Source: Callaeas wilsoni (lineage: Eukaryota > Chordata > Aves > Passeriformes > Callaeidae). Taken from it: a stretch of DNA of 64,000 nt. A model generated the notes under the pieces. That model searched no databases. It had not been told where the DNA came from and was given only the letters and a program-made list of their open reading frames with translations. Shown piece after piece: positions 22,301-34,800 of this stretch (positions within the stretch are counted from its first letter, which is position 1; every line of letters begins with the position of its first letter). Where the stretch lies: contig VWPU01004160.1 of NCBI GenBank assembly GCA_013398955.1, forward strand, positions 62,001-126,000. Reading direction: 5' to 3'. The position numbers were made by a program, and so were the translations under genes.

Positions 22301-25300
22301 TGGATTTAGAATCACATACACATGCATGACATTCTTTTTATTTAACTCTTTACTGCTAGACACTTTCCTAAGTGCAAATTTAGCTTCAGTGAAGTGTTTC
22401 ACTTCAGCTTAAGACTATTAAAAAAAAGTTTGATTATTGCAATCACTAGATTTTTCTATTTTTGCCAAATTTTTCTATATTACAGAATGATTAATGCTGC
22501 ACCAACAGATTCCATCCATCGTTGAAGAGCTTTTCTGAACTACGGCTGTGATAATAAGGTCAAGTGTTCCTATGCACTGTGACTGCCTGTTAAGAGGGCT
22601 GGGGAGAATCTTTGAACCTAGTGCAAGTCAGCTCCCTGCAACAAAGGCCACCACTCTGCTCTGTTCTTAAGTTTTTTTAGATTGAGCTCCTTCTCTTTTC
22701 TGTCACACTTTGTATATATCCTTGCTGTGCCTCGCCCTCTACAAAAATAAATGCATGACCACACTTTTGCATACACCACATCCCCGCAGGAGCAGCAAGT
22801 AAAAGATTTCAATTAAGCTCTGAAGAAGTCTATAAAAGAATCAGTTTTGAAATCCTAGTTATGAGGTGGGGAGAATGTGTTTATTGCTGAGTGAAATAAC
22901 AGCATGTGTGAGAAACAGGTCACTGTGACAAACTATTCTATTTCAAAGCAAAACTAACTCAGAGCATCATTTTTTAGTTATATTCTTGCATTTTCCTTCT
23001 GCCTCCTTTTATCAGCCCTCCTTTCCCAAAACCAACAGGAACAATAAACTCCAGTAAATCACATCACTGACTATTATTTCACCAGGAATCAATGTCACTG
23101 TGGCAAGATGGGTCAAGCATTCTTGAGAAATGCAAGTTTATAACAATCATTTCTAATATAATGATGAGGAAATGGTATCTCTAGTGACTTGGTGCAATTT
23201 TTGTATTTAGTAAAATTTAAAAACTTGCCTCATCAGAAACATTTTCACAACAGTAGCTTAATAATTTAGAGTCTTTGGATAAATCATAGCTGTTGTGCCT
23301 CACTAGCTGGAGAGCTACTAGAATCAACTGAAACTAACTGTAAACATCTGTAACAAACCAAACAAAACAGAAAACCCTGAACCGGTAGCAAATACAATTG
23401 TATTGTCCCTTCATGCCTTATTTGGGTTTACGTTCCGGGGATAGCTGCTGTCTATTTGAGGTCTACCCAAAATTTGCAAGAGTCACAACTGCATTCAGAT
23501 AAAACTTACTTAAGATTTCTATTTTAAATAATATCAAAACAAACATAAAAAGAAGCAGCTACAGCATACAATTAAGTAAATGTAAATAAAACTGCTACAT
23601 TTGGAACAGAAATTAGCACCAGAGATCAGATATAAACAGGGATTTATTTCACCTCAGTTCCCAGCTACATCACATTACCTCTGTTTCTGAAGACTAGCAC
23701 ATCAACAACAATTTTCATTCAATGCTGAAATGGCAATATCTTTAAAAAAACAGACTATTAGGTGGGCACTGTGTTAAGAATTATCTATCTTTATGGTGTG
23801 GATGATCTCAGTGATGAAAGAAATGGCATCGGAAAAAGCGTTCTTTGCAAGGGGAAGAGGAAGGCTCAAAGTTTTTATCTTGCTGTGCACACATGCACTC
23901 CCATGCACTTGTGCTTTCACAAATATCTACAGACTTTCCAACTGCACATTCAGCTTGAGATGATGAAGATTCTGGAGCTGGGTGGGAGTTTGCCTGTTAG
24001 ACATGGTTAACCTCCCCAATGAACCAAAAGACTAAAGCAGATGCCAAGTGTACTATGCTGCCTCCAATGAGTTTGAACTGATAGGCTTGATTTGAATTAG
24101 TATAACACTATTTGAATTGCAGCATATGAAAAGAAATACAGTTTCTCTGATCTTCGAATGCATTGGCACTGAAGAATTAAGGACATACAGGAAGCAGCTG
24201 CAAAATTTTTTATCACTAACTTCAACAGATACAATCCATAAACTAAATATGAGAGAGGCCATATTTGGTCAATGTGGGTTTTGTCCTCTATGTTAAATGC
24301 AAACCATAACTAACCAGTAGAAATGGTTTCTCTGGACTGCATCAGTCAATTATCACTTAAACTCTCAGTCATGATTACTGCAACTTAGTCAATTACTATT
24401 TTAGCTCTCGTTCCCCAACTTCAACCCCAAAACCAACAAATTACTAGTCAATGTTAGTCAGTGTTCTTTTTTTTATTTTTAACATCTTGTTATACCTTCA
24501 GATCTGCTTACAAGGTCTTAATATGTAAATCAGTCTAAGATTTGAAGGAAGTATGGATTTTAAATTCACATATGGCTGTAATGGTAATCATGTTAACTAC
24601 TGCGTAACACAGCCCGAAAGCACTGGGCAAATTACAACAAATATTCTGTAAGTAGAAGACCAGTTATGTCTCTTCAAGTGATAGAGATACTGTCTCACTT
24701 CAAGGCACAGTTTCCTACTAATCTTCCTCATTTAAGAAGCAAGGTATTATATCCAATTCAAGACAGCTTTCCCTTCTAGACAGAGGAATATATCTTTCTT
24801 TTGTATGACAGACTAAGAAGTTCACAGGAATCGGAAGTTTCCTCCTCACAGAAGTACTAGGTGTGATCAAAGTTGTGTCTTAGACATCTCTCATAATGCA
24901 GTGAGCGTCAAGTCTCACTGTCTGAAAGATCGCTTATGACATCATTTAAAATTGCTTCCAATATCTCAGCACTTTTTAAAAATATGAACAAAATGACTGA
25001 TAACACAATAATCCATGATTATTTCATCACTGACGCATAAAGATGATTTTTTTTTCTGTCTTCTTTCAACTGATTTCAAGTTAACTGTGTTTTACACCTA
25101 ACTTACCTTACAATCAATGACCATCAGAAAAGGCCCACATTTTCTTTCTAAAGATGTTCAGATAAGCTTTTTGGCAAGACTGTAGTCAAATCTTATTTTC
25201 TATGTAAGCCAAAAAATGGCTTCACAACTAAACCAAATGAACAGCTTAATAAAAACAGGTCAATAAAAATTAATAGAGGAGGGATTGAAGAACAGATTCC

Positions 25301-26591
25301 AGCTTTGCAGCTGGCAAAAAATAAACTCTGTCTTACTAGCTATGTAATGATTGATGATGACTATAAGCTAGAAAGTGTAATATATCAACATTGTCATCCA
25401 TCACCATGAAGGCAGACTGCTGAGTTAAAAAAGAAACAAGATAGTGCTAACAAGCTATCACACTGGAGCAAGCATATCATAAAGGAACTGAACTTTGGTT
25501 TACATGGTCTTAAAGATAATTCCTTAGCTATTTCACTTGCTTTTCATTCCTAGACTCTTCCTTGTTCTAAGCACCTTAATGACTCTCATTGAAACCAGCA
25601 ACAGAATTGTCACCAGTAATTTTCTATTGCTGAAATATGATTGTAAATATACAGTCCCAAAAGAAACTACAAAGAACATTTACGAGCATGTTAAATGGCT
25701 GCAAATGCCTCTTCTGCTCAAGTACAACACTTAAAAGCAATCGTTACTGTTCTTTCAATAAAGGCCTCAAAAACGGTACCACTTTTCAAGAAGAATTGAG
25801 AGCCTAGGTTCTCTTTCAATTCTCCTGGCCATAGACTCTGTCCATTAGTTCTGCTGTTGCTTGCTTGTTCTCTCTGGCCTCTTGAATTTTACTTTTTTAG
25901 CTATGCAGTTGTTTAGGTAGAACAAAGATTCATTCTGCCTAGCAGAGCTCACAGTCCGTGGCTAGCAGGCTTTTCTGGATAGTCTAAATGCACTTTTGGG
26001 GCTGAAGGACTTATTTTCTGCTTCATATATAAACTTTGTGGTCAGGGTAATTACAAAAATGAGCTACAATACCCTAGCTTTAGAAAATGAAAATGGAGAC
26101 CTACTGCAGTACACTCTGATGAAATCACTACTCCCTTTTTGTTAACTATAGCATGATGGCACTCAACTAGCACAGTCTTTTTCACAGTTTTGGTGCCTTT
26201 TCCCCTTCAATTCCCATGTATAGCCATTCAAGCAAAAGCCAACAGGACACTCCCACAGTGTACAGACACCTAAGTAAACTCCAGACTGAAAAGTCTGAAA
26301 TACATTAAGGACTACATATTCTATTTGCTCTTGAGATCACCTTTTCTTTTTGTTTAGGTATTTCCTTATTCCTGTTTCAGATGCTGGTGCATATGCTCTG
26401 GATTTCACCCACAAAATCCACTGTTGGCACATTTTTCCCAGATGAATACTTCTTGCCCTTTGATTAGTACTCCATGAAAAGTCAAGCAGTAATTGAGATC
26501 TCATTCCTACCCAAGTCAGGACTGCATCAAACAACGGGTAACACCCTGTCCACAAGGGTGTATTTGTGCAGCACATTTATTGAAGTACAGT

Positions 26592-26652
26592 AATATCACA
26601 GAATATGCTGAGTTGGAAGGGACACACAGAGATCATCAAGTCCAGCTCAGTG
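26592..26652 (-). mobile_element. CR1 LINE, short 3' end fragment (antisense copy)
   Basis: ATCACAGAATATGCTGAG followed by TTGGAAGGGAC and GATCATCAAGTCCAGCTC is the reverse complement of a CR1-type 3' terminus, common in bird genomes. Only about 60 bases can be recognised. The sequence after 26652 does not match what I know of the family. This copy is in the same orientation as FAT1, unlike the other two CR1 fragments. Confidence 0.82.
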
Positions 26653-28544
26653 TTTATTAGCTTGTTGCTTGTTACCAAGACAGACTCTAAGTTTTGTATA
26701 TAGGGTCAAAAAGTAGGCTACTTCATCCCGTGGCTAATATTTCATACCACCAGGCACCATGTTTATCTGTAACCAGGCAATTTAACTACTCAATCCTACT
26801 ACTGTAAGTGCAAGGTGCACATCTGAAGTTGAGTCACTTACCTGAACTATTTTAACAGTACCCTGGAATATGCTGAATACTCATTAATCTTATTTGTGAT
26901 TTGAGCATGAAGCAAACATGGCAACCCACCAAAGATGACTTATGTACAGCATAAGGAAGAAAAAATAACTTATATAAACAGCTAAGCCATCCAATCTAAC
27001 AAACACTGTAGAGCTTCAATTTCAACTAGATTTCAAATTAAGTGTAAAATCAGTGTTTAGTGATCATATAATTGTAGAAAATGCCACAAACGTATGTAAC
27101 TAAAAGTAAACCATGTAGTTTTGTATACTCTAATTAGTCACTGACTACACTATTTTTAGTCTGGATTTACTAAGACAGTGGTATTAACTTCTTCTGAAGT
27201 AATTTTTTTAGTAGTAAAATTATTTGGGAAATAATGAAAAGAACTATATAAATAACAACAAGCACCCAAATAGCTACATTAAAACATCTATGATCCTGCA
27301 TTCTCAGTGCTTGAAAGCACTTAGGGTAAGTCCAGTTTCACTGTCATTCATATTCTTTTGCTAGTTTCTGTCATACAAAAGATAAAACTCAGAACTGTAA
27401 GTCAAAAGCAGTATAAGATAAAATTTCAAAAAATGGTATTTAATAAATAACAAATAGCTAAAATAATTTTGAATGAAAGATTAAACAACAAAACTCATGT
27501 ATGGTTATTTTAACGAAACCAGTAAGTGATGATACATTTCCTCTAGAATGAACTTTGATCTTACTATCAATAGAACACTATAAATTTTTGTTACCTCTTT
27601 GCTTACTTCGTGAAAATACTCTTGCCTTCAAAAGCCACACCATTTCAAAGCTCAAACGCCTTCAGTAATTAACTCTAAGTTACTTGATGTCTATCACTCA
27701 TTTTTTCTCATTTTGAGATATACTATCATCAATAATTAAGTACAGAACAATTACCATAAAATCACACATCATCTTCAAAGATCTTTTCAAACCTGACATA
27801 ATTCTACTTTATTTGTAGTGCTCTGAACTCCTTATACATTTAAACCCTAAAATATTAATTTCTAAATGAGAATTTGGAGATTTATAAAATGCTGCTGCCT
27901 CTTCCTTTTTTTCTTTCTTTTGTTTTTAATTGTATTTCCTACATTTACAATATAGAATGTACTGGAATAAGTGCACTGCAGCCTTATCTACTGATGTAAA
28001 GAGAGCTGCTTTTGTTACTGAACCATATATATAAAGAACTTCATGCAATACTGGTAAGAGAGATGATCAGGCCAACTGCTGTCAAAGATCTTGCCTTGGC
28101 TCTCAGCAAAACTGAGGAACAATTTTATAGCTCACTTCTAGTTACTCCTTGAACTGTGACTCCACCGTGAATTTTTCAGATAGAAAAATTTTATTACTTC
28201 ATATAGAACAACATTTTTTCTGGGATTGATCTTCTATTTTCATTGATTTTAAAAAAAAATCAAGCCAAGCTAGATGTGAATCAGAGCACTAATTGAGTAA
28301 TCTTTTCTTATTACAAAATTAATCAATACTAATGTTATAGTGTTGTTATATGCACAACTTAAAGTTACACTACTCAGAGATCCTACTGAGCAAAGTCTGT
28401 TATCTTTGAAAGCACATGTGAAGGTGGGACTTTGCAAGTGGCTTATAACAATAGCTGATCACTGTCTCTTCCTTGACTAGAATTAAAATTTTGCATATTA
28501 TATACTCCAGCTCAGAAAAACACATGGTATAGGGACAGTCTGGC

Positions 28545-29443
28545 TCCATTACGATTTCAAATGTACCCTTGGCAAGTTTGCATGTAACACAAAGCTGAGT
28601 GGTGCAGATGACACCAAAGAAGGACTGGATGGCATCCAGATGGACCTGGACAAACTTGACAGGTAGGCTCACAAAAACCTCATGAAGTTCAGCAAGTCCA
28701 AGTGCAAGGTGCTGGGTCAGGGCAACCCCCAATATGAGTCCAGACTGGGAGATAAACTGAGAGCAGCCCTGCAGGGAAGGACTTGTGTGTTCTTGTGGAT
28801 GAAGAGTTGGACGTGACCCTGCAACGTGCACTTGCAGCCCGAAAGGCCAACCACATCCTGAGCTGCATCCAAAGCAGCATGGCCAGCATGCTGAGGAAAG
28901 GGATTCTGCCCCTCTACGCTGCTCTGGTGAAACCCTCCCTGGAGTGCTGCATTCCAGCACTGGGGCTGGTCCTCAGCACAAGAAATACATGGACTTATTA
29001 GAGCAGGTCCAGAGAAGGGCCACGAAAATGACCTGAACTGAAGCATGTCTTGCATGAAGATAGACTGAGAGACTTTTGGTTGCTTGGCATGGAGAAGAGA
29101 AGGCTCTGAGAAGGCCTTCCAGTACCTACAGGGGGCTTCTAAATGAGGAGAGCAACTTTTCACATGGGCAGATAGTGATGGGACAAGGGAGAGTAGTTTT
29201 AAACTGAATGAGGGAAGATTTAGATTAGATGTTAGGAAGAAATTCTTTACTCAGAGGGTAGTGAAGAACTGGAACAGGTTGCCCAGAGAAGCTATGGATG
29301 CCCCATTCCTAGAAGTGCTTAAGACCATACTGAATGAGTCCCTGAGCAATCTGATCTAGTGGGCAGCATTCCTGCCCATGGCAGAGGGGCTGGAACCAGA
29401 TGAGCTTTAAGATCTCTTCCAACCCAAGCCTGTGTTTCCATGA
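28545..29443 (+). mobile_element. CR1 LINE remnant (3' part of ORF2 and 3' end)
   Basis: About 0.9 kb reads as the 3' part of an avian CR1 element on the plus strand. It runs from the reverse-transcriptase region (GGTGCAGATGACACC, CTCATGAAGTTCA, AAGTGCAAGGTGCTGG), through the C-terminal part of ORF2, to the end motifs GGTTGCCCAGAGAAGC, CTGCCCATGGCAG and CTCTTCCAACCCAAGCC. Frameshifts and stops break the reading frame, so it is inactive. The left boundary is approximate because the first 30 or so bases match poorly. It lies antisense to FAT1 in intron 3. CR1 is the dominant LINE of birds and also occurs in other sauropsids, which supports the host assignment. Confidence 0.94.
28783..29001 (+). 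pseudogene. CR1 ORF2 reverse-transcriptase fragment (dead)
   Basis: Within the CR1 copy, one 72-codon open stretch still reads like the C-terminal part of the CR1 reverse transcriptase. Motifs such as VLVDEELDVT, ALAARKANHIL and ILPLYAALVKPSLE resemble the family's LGVLVDEKLD, ALAAQKANRIL and LPLYSALVRPHLE. The catalytic core and endonuclease are absent and the frame is broken on both sides. It has no likely function. It is recorded because it explains open frames on both strands at 28400-29163. Confidence 0.9.
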
Positions 29444-31394
29444 CTTCTGCATCAGAACATGGGAAGTCTGAAAGAGAATTTCACTTTATTTTAGTCTTGA
29501 TTTACAGCACAGATCATGCAGAGCATGACCTGAAGTTTTTATGTAGTTCCAACGACAAATAAAGGAAAAGGAAAAGACTGCTGTGCTTCCCATTTATTTT
29601 CCCAAAATTTTTCTTTTTCCAAAGAGATGTAAGAGAACAACTAAAATAAATAAATAAAGCCCCAACATGACCACCTAAGATTTAAAAGAAGTACTCTCTA
29701 CATAAATGCTTTCAAGTAATTTTTAAAATAGCTGCCTCTATTATAGCAAAATTTCTATATTTGCAAATGCTAAATCTCTAAATGGTATATAGTGAGTGGA
29801 TATGAAAATATTATTAGAAATTTCAGATATGAACTTGTTTTCCCAGTTACAAAAAAGACCTAGCACTTCAAGTGCTTTTAAAAAGGAAAATCAAAGAAGC
29901 TTTTTGCAGAATTAAACTCTCTTTACAAACATTTGGGCTGATTCTGGTCACATTTTCAGTAAAGAAAAAAATCTGTTCTAGAGACAGTATAATCCAATAC
30001 TTTACTTTCTCTGCATGTCGCAGGTAAACACTTGAGCACATGGAGGCTGCTACATGCACTTCAAGCTGTGTGACATAAGTGAACAATAATTGAGCCTGGT
30101 ATTGCTTACCAGCTACAGAAGTTACACGAAAACATTCAGCATTTTGATCTTTATTTAATTCTAAATCACGTAAGTGTGCAATATACTAACACTGGTTTTA
30201 TCCAAGTTCCAAAATATTACGTCAATTGGGATTAAAACCCACAAGTAGCTAAACAACAAAGACTTCCTTTGTTAAAGTGAAGCCAATACTACTCTGCGGT
30301 CACTGGCCCTTCATTTCCTCACTAAGTAATTCTCCAGTGTTATCGGAAACCCATGGAAGTTGTTTGCAGCTGTACCCATTTCCCGTTTCACTTCAGTCTC
30401 CAAATCAGACAGACACACACTGCTTTAAAGGTTACTGTGTAAAATGCACAGCATACAGTTATGCTCTGAAACAGGCAATTATTCAAAGCTTCTGCCAAAT
30501 TCCCCAACTAATATCCTTATCTAAATGGACTATCTCCTACACCATAGGATTTCTAATTTCCTCAAAGGTATGTCCATAACATTCTCATAATAACACCAAA
30601 GCACTTCATATATAAATTAATTTCTTTACAACACTCCCAAGTAATTAGGTCATGCAATTCTTTGTATTTTACACCTGCAAAACCTAAGTATAGGAAAATT
30701 AACAACCCAAAATTAATTTTGGCATTCTCCTGTCCAGGTTGTGAACCCAAGTCTAGTTTTCAGAAGTTTGCATCACTTTCATAACAAGTTTCATTAAAAG
30801 CATAGAAAGCTATACTTTTGCAATCAGCATTTCTGCCAATCTCAGTCAAAATTGTTATATGGAACAATATAAGGTACCTCTCTTCCTCATTTGCTATCAT
30901 TGTTTTAAATTTCTGAGGTAAGGCATGACTTCTCAAGAAAGTGTTTTTTGCTACCCAGCCCTGATTCCCTCCCCAGGCCAAATCTGGTTGGTACAACAAA
31001 TGTAACAGAAGTCCTGGGGAAGTGGAAAGAAGCATACCAATTGGGCAAAAGATCAGAAATTACTTCTAGCCTGAATATATGGGCAAGCTAATACAAAAAG
31101 AGTATAAGGGCCTTATATGGATACCTGGTTAGGATTCCATTTTCTTGCTCAGTAATACTAAGGAGAGCTGGAACTCCTTTCACTATGCAAATGCAGATTT
31201 TGCCATTCTACTGTGCATGCTGCCACTTATAAAACAGTATAACCTTCTTTCAAGCACCTTAACTCAGCAGTCTTTGAGATATTAATCATATAGAGCCTGT
31301 AACACTGAGCAGCAGCCATACTTAAAAAACATGGCATGGCAAAACTATTTCATCCATATGGAAACTGATAAGGAGTTCAGGGAATTCAGTGAGC

Positions 31395-31406
31395 TTTTTT
31401 TTTTTT
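31395..31406. repeat. Poly(T) run
   Basis: A homopolymer of twelve T bases followed by CCCC, in intron 3. No associated element is recognisable. Confidence 0.75.
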
Positions 31407-31853
31407 CCCCAAGAGCGTTCAGTCTAATGTCTTTAGTTCTACAGCAATTAAGGAAGTTCTCCCTCGCTCTTCAATTTCCATGTTTTACATATGACTTGCT
31501 GAGTTGTTACTGTTAATCATTTAAAATTTAATGCCTTTTTTCTAATTTCACATGTTTGTCATCCCACAATTTAAAAAGTAAAGCTGGAAGAAAATACAAA
31601 ACAGGAAACAATGATAGGAAAAGAATTTGGTTGGCAAATGTCATTCTGGGGAACTGTAAGCATATATTTTAAATTGGGGAGCTAGTTTGCAAACCACCCT
31701 TACAATTTTTACTGGGTGCAACAAAAAGCTCGTATTTCATGCATGTCCTACCCTCTTCAGACAGAAAGAAATTACATTGTTCGATTGAAAGCTTTTAGTA
31801 AAATGAATACAGTAACTCTTTTGAATAGGCACTAACAGATTCATTCCTAAATA

Positions 31854-31888
31854 TATAATTTCTAAATCCAAATAGATTAGAAATTATA
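31854..31888. repeat. 12-bp perfect inverted repeat with 11-nt spacer
   Basis: TATAATTTCTAA at 31854-31865 is the exact reverse complement of TTAGAAATTATA at 31877-31888. The stem is AT-rich (2 G/C pairs of 12), so the fold would be weak in RNA. It lies in FAT1 intron 3. Chance or a decayed element end are both possible. Confidence 0.7.
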
Positions 31889-34800
31889 AAATCATAATTC
31901 ATCAACTCATAAATGTACACTTATATACAATGGTATCATAAGCTATTACTTGTAGATGCCATACTAATTACCTGTTCCACTCTCTTGAAGAAAGCAATCC
32001 TGCTATCAAGTGTCATGCTTCCAACATTTCTCAAAAGCAAAAAAGCAAATTAAGATATTGTAATATAAAAGATGCAAAGATGAGGAAAAATATAAATTTT
32101 TCTACTCAATATGACTGTGTTCATGTGAAACAGAAACATTGAGTAGTTTATTCCAAACATTAAAATAATTTTGTAAATACAGCCCTGGAGTTTACATCAA
32201 TGATATGCAAAACTTTTCAGTTCTACAAATACTCAAACAGCTCACAAGCAAATAAACCACAGCTGCAAGAAACAGAAATAGTACTAAACTACTACTATAT
32301 GCACCATATGTATTACATGTACTTGTGAAAGCATGGTATATATACTTTGAGCTCCAAGGCACAAATCCCAGAACTTGTTTACTGTTATATAATCCTTTGG
32401 CTTTACATGAGTGTTTCTAAATGTGCAAATCTTTTCTGAGCCTTAATGCAATAGCTCTAGTGTTAAGTGCTGAGAATAACCAGAGTCTCAGGATGTGTGT
32501 TCAGAACAGCCATCAAATCGTGCAACTTCAACTCTTTCCACCTCTTAATAATAAATGTATTAACATGAGTTCAAACTCTTCCACTTCGTCAATTACTTTT
32601 GTATTTAATTACAAGCTATGTTGCAAGAAGTTAAGCAGATATAAAGTAGTTACCACAATTTGCATGTCTGTCTACAGTTGTGCTCAGATTGAGCATGAAA
32701 ACTGTGGAATTAAGTCTTTGTTCTCATTCTTTCTGGCAAATAATATTATGATAACTGTTTTTATTCTACCTGGACAGCTCATATGTACAGGACTTTCTTT
32801 TCATTACATGGAAACTCCAAAGATAAATAAAACGTTATTTCATTTGCTTTCATGAAGGAGCAAGTGTATGTGAAAAGATTACAAAATGTCCTGTGATGTA
32901 CTGTCTTACATATACTGCTCCAAGAAGTGAAATAGCATACAGAGAAAAACTTAGCAGTGTTTCCTTAAGTTATTTTATAATTATTTGAAATATAAAAGAC
33001 ATTTTTAAGTGTCAGTGAAGATTTACTGAAGGGGATAATTGGAAATGGATTGCAGTAAGAAGCAAGCAGATACTACTTAAGCCAGTAGCATTTCTGAGAA
33101 ACAGATCAGTCAGTCAATAGTTCTTGTCATCTAAAGAAATCTCTTGTTTTTGTGAAAGATGAACTATCTCCTACAAAGGTCCATGTCAGTGAGTTTCTAA
33201 AAATTCAGGATTATTGCATTAAGACACAGAAATCTTAGTGTGGAGTCCACAAAATTCTAGAAATGCATTAGCTACATGGGTAGAACAGAATGCAGTGTTT
33301 CACTTGACACAGGTAACGTGTAGGTTGTTTCTATTTATAATCTGTATTACTACTATGTGTGGGAATTCTAGCCATGAACCACAATACGATAGCATTAAAT
33401 TTTATAAAGAGAAAGGAAACAATGGATCCTTGACCTGGAGAAGAGATAACAACACATTACCACTTGAAGCATATTTTTAACACTCACCACATATTTTAAG
33501 AATCCCAACATTAGCTTTTAGTTGACTTGAACTGAATGCCATTATTATCCTCAACTCACCTTTGGGGATGCAGGACAGCACATACTTAACTCATACTGTC
33601 ACTTTCAATGTTACAACAGGATACAGTTAAAAAGACTTGATTCATATTCCAGCCCTATCTCCCCTGTGGCTGGAAGGGAAACCTGGGGCCCTGAGGAACA
33701 TTTCTTTTTCTTGGAAAAATACCTTACAGTGTGACAGCTTCACAAGGTACAACAAGGATAATATATGCACATAAGCGAACAAGACAGGACTTGATCTCTC
33801 CAATTCTAGTCAAATGTACTCTTCAGCTGAGCCCTCTTTTAATTTATCAGGGAAGATAAAATACACTGTGTTATAACTGGAACAATAACCAGTTACAAAA
33901 AATGGTTTTTTTACCAGTCTTTTAAAGTGTTTTTTCAACTCCTTAACGTCAATTCTATTGAAAACACTTTCACAACAAATAAGATCTATTCAGATTAAAT
34001 GTATTCGATATCTAATAGTCAGAAGGGAGACCTGAGAAGCTATGAGCCAAATAACCTCAATCAAATCTTGACCACTATGTTAGTGGCCACTGCAGGCTGA
34101 CAGTTTCAAGCTGGTCATGTACAGGATAGGCAGTATGGCCCATTAGAGCACATGAAATTCAGGGTCTTATTTAATGGGAAGACAATTTATATGAGTTAGC
34201 TTTTCAATTGCCATTGAATTATCTGAGTGCACTCCAGGAACAAGTTTTCCTTCTCGCCTCTGCCCACCTTTTCCCTTTCTCTCCTCACTATGCTTAAGAT
34301 GTCTGTCTAGAAGCATGTCTATCGTTCATTACAATTTTAACAGTAATAGACACCAGCGAAGTGTGATAGGAATGGCACATGATAGGTGAATACCTAAGCC
34401 TGGGCCTTTAACTGTATTGGGGGAAAAAAATAATTTTCTTCTGCTTAATGTAAATCAGAGGGATATTCTTCTCTTCTGAGTACTTGTGTTCTGAAATACA
34501 ATGATTTAATTATTTCCAGTTGCCTTTTTGCCTTTTTTTCTTTAACACCAAGCTGAGAAGGACTGTGGATTGCACTGCTTGCTTCTACGGTATGCGTGCT
34601 ACAATAAAGGCAGGTAAGAAACTCTCTTGACAGAAAATCTTTATTCCTTTTCTATTAAGAGTTCCTTATCACTTCACCATCTAGTGTGTTGAGCTCTCTC
34701 TCTCAAGGTCCCTTTCTAACATAAATGAGATCACAGTAAGCTACTGACACGGAAAACTGCAAACTCTGGCCGAAGGAAAGTCACAGTCTCCCAGTACCCT

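Noticed and set aside
28400..29163. Minus-strand open frames of 148 and 186 codons
   Set aside because: They are antisense shadows of the CR1 element, which reads as reverse transcriptase on the plus strand.
32421..32855. A 144-codon plus-strand open frame in intron 3
   Set aside because: No recognisable domain, hydrophobic and Ser/Asn-rich composition typical of translated AT-rich sequence, and no sign of splice context or conservation that I can see.
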